Positions 26,277-35,335 of a DNA stretch of 64,000 nucleotides are shown here, piece after piece (position 1 is the stretch's first letter; each line of letters opens with the position of its first letter). The stretch is from the NCBI GenBank assembly GCA_965224675.1, contig CBDDAA010000004.1:930001-994000 (forward strand). The letters run 5' to 3'. The stretch comes from UBA7957 sp965224675 (GTDB lineage: Bacteria; Pseudomonadota; Gammaproteobacteria; Granulosicoccales; Granulosicoccaceae). The position numbers were made by a program, and so were the translations under genes. The notes beneath the pieces were generated by a model. The model made no database searches. It was not told the origin of the DNA and saw only the letters and a list, made by a program, of their open reading frames with translations.

Positions 26277-26954
26277 TTAACTCGTTAACAGCACAGCAAA
26301 TAGTGCCAGCCAAACTATGAACAGATAATCCCAATACACTGCACAGAGTTCTATGCGCATGCTCAATTTCCGCATCTTGACGTTACGTAGCGCACCTATT
26401 GTCGCTTTCGACCATACCCACAATCCTCCGAGTAAATGTAGTCCATGAGCTGCTGTGAACAGATACAAGAAAGCGTTGGCGGCATTGGCTGCGGGTATGT
26501 CGCCTTTCACGCTGAGTTGCTGCCAGACAACAAGCTGACCGATCAGAAAAATGAGTGTCAACACTCCGCCCCACACGAGTCCAGACTTGACTTGGTGCGT
26601 CCTGCCGCTGCGTTGTGCGGCCAATGTCCAATGCACAATGACACAGCTTGCAAGCAACACGGCGGTATTGACCCACATCAGCTTCGGCATTGGCAGGTGT
26701 ATCCAATCCGGCGCTACCATACGCGAGTAATACGCGCTAACAAATAATCCGAATAACGAGGTCGCGACACACAGAAAGGCACCGAGTCCCACTTTTACCG
26801 ACGGCATTTCCAGGCTTCCACTACGACCAGCAGTTTGCGACAGACTCTCCTCTGCAGGTACTTCTTGCCACGGGCGGACATTGATGGTGTGACGTGCCAG
26901 CCACCAGATTATGACTGCCATAATTCCGGCTAAAAAAATGAGCGCTGTGGTCAC
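26277..26954 (-). CDS. Second subunit III-like protein of the cytochrome c oxidase
   Basis: 225 residues with about six or seven membrane segments. The motif TAAHGLHLLGGLWVWSKATIGALRN and the terminal CAVYWDYLFIVWLALFAVLL match the heme-copper oxidase subunit III superfamily but differ strongly from the neighbouring subunit III. It overlaps the subunit I gene by 4 bp. Two consecutive, divergent subunit III genes are a known layout in some proteobacterial oxidases; the division of labour is unclear. Confidence 0.83.
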   Translation of the reverse strand: MTTALIFLAGIMAVIIWWLARHTINVRPWQEVPAEESLSQTAGRSGSLEMPSVKVGLGAFLCVATSLFGLFVSAYYSRMVAPDWIHLPMPKLMWVNTAVLLASCVIVHWTLAAQRSGRTHQVKSGLVWGGVLTLIFLIGQLVVWQQLSVKGDIPAANAANAFLYLFTAAHGLHLLGGLWVWSKATIGALRNVKMRKLSMRIELCAVYWDYLFIVWLALFAVLLTS

Positions 26955-28735
26955 GCTGGCTGCTCCGTCCCCTCATCCCGACGTGCCACAGGCGGTTGGT
27001 TTTGAGGTATGAAGTCTGTTTCTGCGCCTGGCACGCTGTAATCATAGGCCCAGCGATATACAATCGGTAAGTCCTTACCAAAATTACCGTGGGTCGGTGG
27101 TGTTTCCGGAGTTTGCCATTCGAGTGTGGTCGCTTCCCACGGATTATGCCCCGACGGCTTGCCCCTAAAATAGCTCCAGACCATGTTATACAGAAACACA
27201 AATTGGAAAACGCCGACCGTCAATGCCGCAACCGTTATGGCAACATTGAGTGAATGTGCAGACTGTGGAATGAAATCTATGTTCTCGATTGAAAAATAGC
27301 GACGCGGCACACCGAGAATACCAAGATAGTGCATTGGAAAATAAATCAAATACGACCCAATGAATGTGCCCCAGAAGTGAATTTTCCCCAGTCGGTCATC
27401 CAGCATCCGGCCGGTAACTTTGGGATACCAATGATAGAGACCGCCAAACACCACCATGATGGGTGCGATTGCCATCACCATATGGAAGTGTGCCACTACG
27501 AACATGGTATCGGATAGTGGCAAATCGACCGGCACGTTACCCAGGAACAGGCCGGTCAGGCCGCCGTTTGTGAATGTCACCATGAAACCTAGCGCAAACA
27601 GCATGGGCACATTAAGCCGGATGTTGCCATGCCATAATGTTAGCACCCAGTTGTAGACCTTTAATGCTGTTGGAACTGCGATGATCAACGTGGTTGTTGC
27701 GAAGAAAAAACCAAAATACGGATTCATGCCGCTCACATACATATGGTGCGCCCACACGATAAAACTTAAACCACCGATGATCAGAATTGCCCAGACCATC
27801 ATCCGATAGCCGAAAATATTCTTGCGCGCATTCACCGAAATCAAGTCGGATACAATCCCGAACGCCGGCAGCGCAACAATGTACACTTCCGGATGACCGA
27901 AGAACCAGAATAAATGCTGGAACAACACCGGGCTGCCACCATCGTGACTAGTCGCATCGCCTGCGACGCTGGCGGCCGGCATAAAGAAACTGGTGCCCAG
28001 CACCAAATCGAGTAACATCATGATCGCGCTGACAAATAGCGCCGGAAAGGCCAAAAGCGCAAGAATTGTCGCCATCAGAATGCCCCAGATAGTCAAAGGT
28101 AGTCGCATCAGGGTCATACCTCGTGTTCGCGCTTGTAGCACAGTTACAACGTAGTTAAGCCCCCCCATCGTGAATCCAATAATAAAAAATATCAGTGAGA
28201 CCAGCATTAGAATGATGCCCAACCCGCCGCCGCCTGGCGTACTGTCGAGAATCGCTTGCGGGGGATACAATGTCCAACCGGCACCAGTGGAGCCGCCAGG
28301 CACGAAGAGACTTGCAACCAGCAGCAACACAGCTAATAAGTATATCCAGAAGCTGAGCATGTTCACGTACGGGAATACCATGTCTCTGGCGCCAACCATT
28401 AGCGGGATCAGATAATTGCCAAACCCGCCGAGAAACAGAGCAGTCAATAGATAGATAACCATGATCATCCCGTGCATGGTCACGAACTGTATGTACGTTC
28501 CTGGTGTGATGAACGAAAAACTGTTGGGGAACCCGAGCTGAAGTCGCATGAAAGCGGACATCACTAACGCCAGCAATCCCACTGAAATTGCTGTTATCGA
28601 ATACTGGATCGCGATGACCTTCGCATCCTGGCTCCAGATATACTTTCCCAGAAAGGTCTTCGGGTGGTATAGCTCCTCCTCTTCCACTTCAGCCGGTGGT
28701 GCAAATACTGATTCATCGTGCCCTGTAGTGCTCAT
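26951..28735 (-). CDS. coxA: Cytochrome c oxidase subunit I (A1-type haem-copper oxidase)
   Basis: 594 residues, twelve membrane segments. Ligands seen: His88 (haem a), His281, His330 and His331 (CuB), His416 and His418 (HFH, haem a3 and a). Tyr285 in HPEVY can form the His-Tyr cross-link. D-channel residues Asn107 and Asp118 and Glu283 in HPEVY, and K-channel Lys359 in TALKVYNW, are present, so it is a proton-pumping A1-type enzyme. It reduces O2 to water in the inner membrane. The operon order is II-I-III-III'-IV. Confidence 0.96.
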   Translation of the reverse strand: MSTTGHDESVFAPPAEVEEEELYHPKTFLGKYIWSQDAKVIAIQYSITAISVGLLALVMSAFMRLQLGFPNSFSFITPGTYIQFVTMHGMIMVIYLLTALFLGGFGNYLIPLMVGARDMVFPYVNMLSFWIYLLAVLLLVASLFVPGGSTGAGWTLYPPQAILDSTPGGGGLGIILMLVSLIFFIIGFTMGGLNYVVTVLQARTRGMTLMRLPLTIWGILMATILALLAFPALFVSAIMMLLDLVLGTSFFMPAASVAGDATSHDGGSPVLFQHLFWFFGHPEVYIVALPAFGIVSDLISVNARKNIFGYRMMVWAILIIGGLSFIVWAHHMYVSGMNPYFGFFFATTTLIIAVPTALKVYNWVLTLWHGNIRLNVPMLFALGFMVTFTNGGLTGLFLGNVPVDLPLSDTMFVVAHFHMVMAIAPIMVVFGGLYHWYPKVTGRMLDDRLGKIHFWGTFIGSYLIYFPMHYLGILGVPRRYFSIENIDFIPQSAHSLNVAITVAALTVGVFQFVFLYNMVWSYFRGKPSGHNPWEATTLEWQTPETPPTHGNFGKDLPIVYRWAYDYSVPGAETDFIPQNQPPVARRDEGTEQPA

Positions 28736-28757
28736 CTGGATTCTCCTCGTCTGTCGT

Positions 28758-30113
28758 TTATCGGAGCGTGTTTATGTAAAAGACCAAATCGTTGATAGCA
28801 CGATCATCAGGGATTATTTTGGCCATCGAGATCATTTGCTGTCCATAGGCGTCAAGCGAATGGGCGCCGCGGATACCCTGTTTGAAATTTTTCAGTTGCG
28901 TAGATAGGTACCAATCATCGAGGCCGCTAATTCGAGGAGCGTTCATGGCGCGGATGCCGGTTCCGTCGGATCCATGACAAACTGAACAGGTTTGATACAA
29001 CTTATGGCCGTTGGCCAGATTAGCCGTTGTTGTTGGCGCAGACGGTCGATCTGGAAGCGTACCAATATAAGCAACAACGTTTGCAATTGCCGTGTCGTCG
29101 ACGAGCGTCGCGGCCATTGGCGTCATTAGCTTGCCGAATTGATCCGCTTCAACTGCGCCGCGAACCCCATCCTTGAAATAGCGTAGTTGCCGCGCCAGGT
29201 ACCAGCCACTCTGCCCACTGAGTTTTGGCGCATTCAGCACCGGATTGCCCTCTGCCGCTTGGCCATGGCAGCTAGAGCATACAGCGTAAAGCGGGGCACC
29301 CGCTGCAGGATCACCCGGCGATTGGTCGCGAGTTTGAGCATAGGTTGGATAACCTGCCAACCACTGCTCAAACGCTTCCGGCTCCTCCACCACAACCTTG
29401 CCACGCATCGTGAAGTGCGCGAGGCCACACAATTCTTCGCACAGTACGTCGAAGGTGCCAGTTCTTGTTGGTTTCAACCAGAGCTGGGTAACCAGACCGG
29501 GCACTAGATCCATTTTGACGCGGAATTGCGCCACGGCGAAGTTGTGTAACACGTCAACCGAGCGCAACAGAAACTGCGTATTAACCCCGAGCGGCAAATG
29601 GACTTCTGGATTGGCCACAAGCACATCATCTTGCCCATCTGGATCTGAGGGATCCATACCGAACGGATTATCGCCGTCAATAAAGCGTACATCAACAGCA
29701 CCCAGCTTGCCGTCCTTGCCCGGGAAGCGATAACTCCAGTGCCACTGTTTACCGACTGCTTCGACTTTCATCGCATCTTCCGGCACATCAACGAACTTCG
29801 CCCACACGAACAAGCCAGGTGCCAGCATCCCTGCGACCCCGATCGTCGTGATGATCACCAGCCAACCCTCGAGTTTCTTGTTCTCGGGCTCATAGGCGGC
29901 ACGCTTGTCCTTGTGGTATCGGAACTTGATCACGCAATAAGCCATGAACAAATTGACCCCGGCGAATACCACTCCGGTGATCCAGAAGGTAATCGACACG
30001 GTATCGTCCATTGCTTGCCAATTTGACGCAATTTCGGTGAAATACCACGGACTGAGAAAGTGAAACACCACTGAACCTACTACGACCAGTATCAGTATGA
30101 TCGCCACTGTCAT
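28758..30113 (-). CDS. coxB: Cytochrome c oxidase subunit II fused to two cytochrome c domains
   Basis: 451 residues. Two or three N-terminal membrane segments (about 3-20, 42-60 and 85-105) are followed by the CuA domain: His190, Cys225, Cys229, His233, Met236 (CEELCGLAHFTM) and the aromatic entry region KQWHWSYRF. Two class I cytochrome c domains follow, with C279SSCH and C376SVCH. The second resembles the first (both have a GWYL/DWYL segment and a QLxxFKxGxRGA segment), so they arose by duplication. A subunit II with two haem c groups can take electrons directly from a donor complex or quinol-derived chain. First gene of the oxidase operon. Confidence 0.95.
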   Translation of the reverse strand: MTVAIILILVVVGSVVFHFLSPWYFTEIASNWQAMDDTVSITFWITGVVFAGVNLFMAYCVIKFRYHKDKRAAYEPENKKLEGWLVIITTIGVAGMLAPGLFVWAKFVDVPEDAMKVEAVGKQWHWSYRFPGKDGKLGAVDVRFIDGDNPFGMDPSDPDGQDDVLVANPEVHLPLGVNTQFLLRSVDVLHNFAVAQFRVKMDLVPGLVTQLWLKPTRTGTFDVLCEELCGLAHFTMRGKVVVEEPEAFEQWLAGYPTYAQTRDQSPGDPAAGAPLYAVCSSCHGQAAEGNPVLNAPKLSGQSGWYLARQLRYFKDGVRGAVEADQFGKLMTPMAATLVDDTAIANVVAYIGTLPDRPSAPTTTANLANGHKLYQTCSVCHGSDGTGIRAMNAPRISGLDDWYLSTQLKNFKQGIRGAHSLDAYGQQMISMAKIIPDDRAINDLVFYINTLR

Positions 30114-30676
30114 GGCTGGATCCTCTGTTGGAAAATACGGCGAACGAGATCAACCAGGATGGTCAATATTCTGCAAATGGCGGTTGAGTGGTGCGGATCT
30201 GGGAACTTTGACATCAGCCTAGACGATTGCTGCAATGCGGAGCGGATTCCCAAGGTCAGATATGACAGGCAATAACAGAGTAAATCTAGGCGGATTGGCC
30301 TTGGAGTGGGAATTCGCTCACGTTCATAAAGTACTGAATGCACATTAAGATCTCATTGAGGCTAGTCTTGGATATCCTGCCCATGTGGTCAGTCACATCC
30401 AGTACTGAACCTTGATGCTAACGCGGTTACGCGCCACGGTCAAGCACCAGATTGGCCTCAAGATTCCCCAACTGCTGGGAAATTTGTGATCCGAAAAGTA
30501 CAGAGAATGGGTATTTGGGCGGTATTTTGATCCGTTATTTAGGGGTGTCAAATATGCTCACTAGTGTGTCGTCGCAAGGGGTGTACACTCGCCGTTTCCT
30601 GTTTATCGGCCTCGCGCGGACATTCAGTTCAAATTTAAGGATATAATCAGTCTGTATTTGAATTAGGTCTCTCATA
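30114..30676. other. Gap of 563 bp before the oxidase operon and a divergent small gene
   Basis: Must contain the promoter of the leftward oxidase operon, near 30130-30250, and of the rightward gene at 30677. I see no gene and no clear operator. Short frames on both strands lack ribosome sites and have unnatural composition. Confidence 0.5.
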
Positions 30677-31099
30677 ATGAGCAATGAAACCGTGCGTCGC
30701 CTCAACTCTATCTTAGACAGCTATGATCGTCGACAAAAACAGTCGAATGAGCCTCCTATAGTGAAAACAAAATCCGACTCCTTTCTGGAGACTTTTAGCA
30801 AATGTGTGGATTCGACCATAGAGCCAGCATTAGATGAGATTGTTGAGATAGTGAGCCGCAAAAAGCATCGTTGTGTCGTAGAAAAGCAAACTGGGCTTAT
30901 TACGATTAAGCTTGTGAGCACTGAATTCCATGCTCATCCGACTCTCAGTTTTATTGCAGGTCCAAATGATGGTCGCGTTCGAGTGTCTGGAGCAAATAGA
31001 AGAGGATTCAATGATCGTAGATTGCTCGGTGTCACCGATATTTCTAGTGATTTGGTGAAAGATGAAGTCATAATATTTTTCGAAGAAAGCATCAACTAA
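30677..31099 (+). CDS. Hypothetical soluble protein at the right end of the island
   Basis: 140 residues. The N-terminus is basic and polar (RRLNSILDSYDRRQKQ), followed by a helical stretch and a beta-rich C-terminal half with LSFIAGPNDGRVRVSGANRRG. No signal or membrane segment. I do not recognise a family. It lies 87 bp from the right direct repeat and divergent from the oxidase operon. Codon use looks ordinary. It could be an island-borne accessory gene. Confidence 0.55.
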   Translation: MSNETVRRLNSILDSYDRRQKQSNEPPIVKTKSDSFLETFSKCVDSTIEPALDEIVEIVSRKKHRCVVEKQTGLITIKLVSTEFHAHPTLSFIAGPNDGRVRVSGANRRGFNDRRLLGVTDISSDLVKDEVIIFFEESIN

Positions 31100-31186
31100 T
31101 CCGAAGTCCAATTAAGAGGTAAGATTACGTACAGCTGGATCACCGAGCTTTGCACTAATGTCACCTGTGACCAATCCCTAAACCCC

Positions 31187-31458
31187 AAGGTTGCAACCGC
31201 TTAATCAAAAACAGCATCATTTGCTGGAATTATCTTTAATTTGGAATGGCAACTCGAAAAAACTTGCTACCCGCAAGGCAAAGAAAGTCTACTACACATG
31301 ATTGCAACGCACTCACCCATGACATGGGTGCATATCAATATGTTGGGAGAGTATAGTTTTTCTGATGAAAAACTCAAAGATTTAGGTGGAATTCTTCCCC
31401 TGAAATTGACCACTTGACGTCAGTACAATTTCGGGAGATACAATAACACCTCCACCCC
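31187..31458 (+). repeat. 272-bp direct repeat, right copy (Tn3 transposase 3' end)
   Basis: Same sequence as 20010-20281: transposase residues from GCNRLIKNSIICWNYL, the shared frameshift, MTWVHINMLGEYSFSDEKL, stop, and the terminus CCACCCC. It ends exactly where the truncated eamA copy begins, so the Tn3 terminus sits inside that eamA gene. It is the right border of the oxidase island. Confidence 0.9.
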
Positions 31459-31710
31459 GCTCTGGGACCGTTGGCAATTATTGCGCAAGCGTGCAATATA
31501 ATGGCATTGAGGCTTGCAGATGTCAGTTTAATTGGTCCAGTGCGGTATAGTTGGATAATTTTTGGCGCTCTATTTGGGTTTATCTTTTTTGCTGAGCAGC
31601 CGAATACTTCAACATATGTGGGTGGGGTTCTTATTCTATTAAGCGGTGCGTGGCTTGCGATATTGAGAACACAAACAAGGGATATACAATCACAGACAAA
31701 CAGCGATTGA
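31459..31710 (+). pseudogene. Truncated EamA transporter gene (3' part only)
   Basis: 84 codons that match the C-terminus of the eamA product at 18851-19792 (about 94% at DNA level over roughly 290 bp including 3' flank), starting in frame with ALGPLAIIAQ directly at the Tn3 terminus. The 5' part is absent. The matching 3' flank continues to about 31790. It is the relic of a second eamA copy that was cut by the Tn3 insertion. Confidence 0.87.
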
Positions 31711-31959
31711 AGTGATAAATCGTTGGCCAGAGATATAATTTATCGATAATGCTTTAAAATTAGCGTATAACAGAAAAATACAAGGCGTTTATCTTGCACA
31801 CTATTGTTTGATTTCCGGCCTGCTTAACTTTTGCCCACCCTGCTTGGAAGGATTGTAGATCAATGACAAATACTGGTCTCGGGCTAACCTGAACAACCCG
31901 AATTTGTTTTGAGCAAGGTGAGCAATTAATAATGAACAGAATTGGATTAATCCCCCGAA

Positions 31960-32730
31960 TTATGCTGAACCTGCAAGACTGCCGCCATCGACAATAAGCG
32001 ATGTGCCTGTGACATAAGATGAATCGTTGGAAGCAAGAAAACCAACAGTTGAAGCGATCTCACTTGCACTACCTACACGTCCCAGTGGCCTGTCACTTCC
32101 CGCCTTAATCATATCAACTTCGTTGATTGAGAGCTGATTGGCCTCTTCCCTTAGCATCTGCGTATCTGTATCTCCAGGGCAGACACAATTTACACGAATA
32201 CCTTGTTTGCCATGATCCAATGCCATTGCTTTTGTTAACAATACAACAGCACCTTTGGATGCACAATATACTGCGGCGTTAGCTCCTGCGACAATGCCCC
32301 AACCAGAGGCTATATTCACTATGGCGCCACCACCCAGAGATGCCATATGAGGAATTACCGCTCTGGATAGTAAATAGACAGAACGAACATTTACATTCAT
32401 AACCTTGTCCCATTGATCAGGTTCAATGTCAGTGACTGGCGCTCGTAATACTATACCTGCGTTATTGATCAGGATATCTATCCGCCCAAATTGATCAATT
32501 GTTGTTTTGACAATCCTATCAACTTCAGTAGGCTCGGCAACGTCAGCAGTACAAGCTGTTACGTTGAATCCTTGTCGCCGCAGAACTTCCTGGGTGTTAA
32601 TATTATCCTTTTCCATAATATCAACAGTTACAACTTTTGCACTGTTTTTTGCAAAATGTGTGGCAATTGCGTTGCCAATGCCTCTGGCAGCCCCTGTTAC
32701 AATTACGACTTTTCCAGTAAGGTTATTCAT
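31960..32730 (-). CDS. SDR-family oxidoreductase
   Basis: 256 residues from the ATG at 32730 (CAGGAG 8 bp upstream). The frame is open further upstream but overlaps the transporter gene there. NAD(P) motif TGAARGIG at residues 12-19, NNAG at 89-92, Asn113, Ser142, Tyr155 and Lys159 (YCASK) form a full classical SDR active site. An acidic residue after the second strand (VTVDIME) favours NAD over NADP. It overlaps the upstream EamA gene by 8 bp and both lie behind a lux box. It probably oxidises an alcohol or reduces a ketone in the quorum-controlled pathway. Confidence 0.93.
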   Translation of the reverse strand: MNNLTGKVVIVTGAARGIGNAIATHFAKNSAKVVTVDIMEKDNINTQEVLRRQGFNVTACTADVAEPTEVDRIVKTTIDQFGRIDILINNAGIVLRAPVTDIEPDQWDKVMNVNVRSVYLLSRAVIPHMASLGGGAIVNIASGWGIVAGANAAVYCASKGAVVLLTKAMALDHGKQGIRVNCVCPGDTDTQMLREEANQLSINEVDMIKAGSDRPLGRVGSASEIASTVGFLASNDSSYVTGTSLIVDGGSLAGSA

Positions 32731-33664
32731 TTGTTTTACTCCTGAGTAAAAATTGTTGATTCGAGTTGAGATGGCGGCTACGACCACCATAGAGTGTACT
32801 GAATGCCACACAAGACACAACGATGGGAAGTGCGTAAATCACTGCTATATCAAGGTTCTCGGAATGGATAAGCCAGACTAATAATGGACCCAATACAACT
32901 TCCAGAAGCATAATCAAAGAAATTTGATCTGCTTTTATCATACGTGAAGCCACTGCAATCAGAATATATTGAGTGCCTATCTGAAAGATACCAAGACATG
33001 TAGATACGAGTATGTCATGCCAGTGAACAACCAGAGATTCGGCAAATACAAATGATATGATTGTTGCTATGAATCCCGCGATCAGGACGGTATTTACGGG
33101 TTGTATATTTTTGGAATTTCCGATTAAGACAATAAATATTGAATACAAGCTGGCCGACAAAAAAGCAAATATGGCGCCAGGCAAGGTAGCGTGACCAATG
33201 TGTCTGGATGCGACCAGAGAAATTGCAAGAAATGAGATCATCATCATTAAGATATTGATATGAGAAGTTGATTTTCTGTATATCAGATATTGAAGAATGC
33301 AAACTATAAACGGTGCTGTGCACATGATGATAAGAACGATGCCGACACTGGTATATTGCATCGCAAAAATGTAGGTTACAAATGCTAAACTCAGAGAAAG
33401 GGCGGCAAGAAAACGCCACCTGGAATTTATATTTGAGTGAGCTTTTGCGTCTGGAGAAAGCGATGATTTTTTGAATATAAATACAATTATGGTAAAGGCC
33501 AGGGATCTGTAGAACAATATCGCCCAAGTGTCTTCTGTGTTTATATAGCGAATCATTAGACCACCGGAACTGGCTGCGATTGCTGCGACTATCGTTAATG
33601 CCACGCCTATAGCATAGGTATTGTTGCTCTTAAAATAATCATGCATAATTGCCAGCCACTTCAC
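32723..33664 (-). CDS. EamA-family transporter under a lux box
   Basis: 313 residues from a GTG at 33664; an ATG at 33646 is an alternative. Ten membrane segments with the two EamA repeats. The lux box at 33710-33729 lies 46 bp upstream with a -10-like GATACT near 33682-33687. It is coupled to the SDR gene behind it. In this setting it is a likely exporter of the pathway product or an intermediate. Confidence 0.88.
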   Translation of the reverse strand: MKWLAIMHDYFKSNNTYAIGVALTIVAAIAASSGGLMIRYINTEDTWAILFYRSLAFTIIVFIFKKSSLSPDAKAHSNINSRWRFLAALSLSLAFVTYIFAMQYTSVGIVLIIMCTAPFIVCILQYLIYRKSTSHINILMMMISFLAISLVASRHIGHATLPGAIFAFLSASLYSIFIVLIGNSKNIQPVNTVLIAGFIATIISFVFAESLVVHWHDILVSTCLGIFQIGTQYILIAVASRMIKADQISLIMLLEVVLGPLLVWLIHSENLDIAVIYALPIVVSCVAFSTLYGGRSRHLNSNQQFLLRSKTNE

Positions 33665-33709
33665 GATGGGGGAATAGTACCAGTATCCATCAAACTGCTT
33701 ATACAGTGG

Positions 33710-33729
33710 TACTGTCGGATCTGACAGGT
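33710..33729 (-). promoter_or_regulatory. lux box in front of the EamA/SDR operon
   Basis: TACTGTCGGATCTGACAGGT matches the V. fischeri lux box at 15 of 20 positions and has CTGT-N8-ACAG. It differs in only one base from the box at 35252-35271, including the base before it. It sits 46-65 bp upstream of the EamA start. Confidence 0.8.
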
Positions 33730-33857
33730 CACATTTTTTTGATTTTCGTAATTGACTAAATTAGCCGATATTCAATAAATTTTAATTTTTCAGTCCTTAC
33801 TCCTCATAGATTGCCTCTAAAGGGCCGCTTGTGTTGTTTATGGCAGAAGTATGAATT

Positions 33858-35030
33858 TTACAAATTAATGCGATATTGCTTCACTAAATCGGAATGTGGG
33901 TCAATGATATGGCGGCCAAGATTATTTACATCCTGCTCACCGCAAAGCGCCATGGTAATATCTAATTCGGTTCTAAGAATATCAATAGCTTTTGTGACAC
34001 CCGCTTTACCCATTGCGCCCAGGGCGTATAAGAAGGGCCTGCCTAGATAGACGCCTTTTGCCCCTAAGCTAAGCGCTTTAAGAACGTCTTGACCAGACCG
34101 TATTCCACCATCCATATGGACTTCAATCTTGTTCCCCACCCGGTCAACAATTTCTGCGACTGCGGCAATGGATGATCTGGCTCCATCCAATTGCCGACCA
34201 CCATGGTTTGAAACGATCAGTGCATCGGCGCCACTATTTGCAGCCTTTACTGCATCTTCACTATCGAGTATTCCCTTAAGAATCAAGGGGCCGCCCCACT
34301 GTGATTTTATCCATTCAATATCATCCCAGGATAGCTTCGGATCAAATTGCTTAGCAGTCCATTCTGATAATGAAGAGATATCATCCACGCCTTTAACGTG
34401 ACCAACAATATTTCCAAACCCATGTCTTCTGGTACGCAGCATTGCATAACACCAAAGTGGCCTGGTTATCATCTGCCACAAAGTCTTAGGCGTTAATTTA
34501 GGTGGAGCAGACAAGCCATTTCGAATATCTTTGTGGCGTTGCCCTAATATTTGCAGATCAAAAGTTAATACTAAGGCTGAGCAAGCCTGTGCTTTGGCTC
34601 TGGCAATAAGGTCGGCAACAAAGGCCCTGTCGCGCATGACATAAAGCTGAAACCAAAATGGTTTAGAAGTATTGCTGGCAACATCCTCTAATGAACATAT
34701 GCTCATAGTAGACAGAGTAAAAGGTATACCTGCCTCTTCACACGCTTGTGCAGCTAAAATTTCTCCATCAGCACGCTGCATACCTGTTAGCCCGGTAGGG
34801 GCCATAGCGAAGGGTAGATTAACCGATTGACCAACCATTTCAGTTTTCAGGTTCCGACTACTTATATCGACTGCAATTTTTTGTTTTAGAAGTAATCGCG
34901 TGAAGTCACTTTCATTTGCCCGGTAAGTGCTTTGTGTCCAGGATCCTGAATCTGCATAATCAAAAAAAACCTTTGGGACTCTAGCGGCTGCCATTTTTTT
35001 CAAATCAGAAATTTCAACAATAGTTTTCAT
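33858..35030 (-). CDS. FMN-dependent alpha-hydroxy-acid oxidase/dehydrogenase
   Basis: 390 residues, the standard length of the LldD/glycolate oxidase family. The active-site His276 and Arg279 are in SNHGGRQLD; the FMN phosphate site DGGIRSGQDVLKALSLGA follows, and MAPTGLTGM and FQLY are also conserved. It oxidises a 2-hydroxy acid to the 2-oxo acid. It is divergent from the 2OG oxygenase gene; a lux box lies between them, 222 bp from this start, so control by it is possible but not assured. A 2-oxo acid made here could feed the aminotransferase at 40408. Confidence 0.92.
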   Translation of the reverse strand: MKTIVEISDLKKMAAARVPKVFFDYADSGSWTQSTYRANESDFTRLLLKQKIAVDISSRNLKTEMVGQSVNLPFAMAPTGLTGMQRADGEILAAQACEEAGIPFTLSTMSICSLEDVASNTSKPFWFQLYVMRDRAFVADLIARAKAQACSALVLTFDLQILGQRHKDIRNGLSAPPKLTPKTLWQMITRPLWCYAMLRTRRHGFGNIVGHVKGVDDISSLSEWTAKQFDPKLSWDDIEWIKSQWGGPLILKGILDSEDAVKAANSGADALIVSNHGGRQLDGARSSIAAVAEIVDRVGNKIEVHMDGGIRSGQDVLKALSLGAKGVYLGRPFLYALGAMGKAGVTKAIDILRTELDITMALCGEQDVNNLGRHIIDPHSDLVKQYRINL

Positions 35031-35335
35031 TATGTTTCCTTAAAAATGCAGTCATTCTCTCTTCTTACATAGTTTGTAGCAATCAATATTTCAGATCTAA
35101 TTATGATTGATCTTAGCTATTGCTCAATCGATGGAGCAGGGCTGTCGTTGTATGATTGCCCAACTATACAGCCTTGATAATTGTATTGTCCAAATAAACC
35201 GTTCTCCTTAGTATTATGACTATGCTTTCCATCGGTATGCCAATTAATCCGTACTGTCGGATATGACAGGTCAACAAACCTCTTTTTCTGTGTAAACTGA
35301 CTCCACGCAATATATCATTTTGAGGAGTTTCGATT
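35031..35335. other. Divergent intergenic region with a lux box
   Basis: 305 bp between the hydroxy-acid oxidase and the 2OG oxygenase genes. No gene is supported. The lux box (35252-35271), a -10-like TAAACT at 35293-35298 and the ribosome site GAGGAG at 35322-35327 serve the rightward operon. Confidence 0.7.
35252..35271 (+). promoter_or_regulatory. lux box in front of the 2OG oxygenase operon
   Basis: TACTGTCGGATATGACAGGT: CTGT-N8-ACAG dyad, 14 of 20 positions equal to the V. fischeri lux box. It is 64 bp upstream of the oxygenase start. The -10-like TAAACT starts 31 bp from the box centre, a fitting distance. Confidence 0.8.

Noticed and set aside
25533..26954. One subunit III gene split by a frameshift
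   Set aside because: Both genes have a full set of membrane segments and their own subunit III motifs; they are two paralogous genes.
20010..31458. Composite Tn3 transposon with inverted ends
   Set aside because: Both remnants are right ends in the same orientation and the transposase is destroyed, so the island is not a normal transposon unit.
33015..33527. 170-codon minus-strand frame
   Set aside because: It lies wholly inside the EamA gene in another frame.
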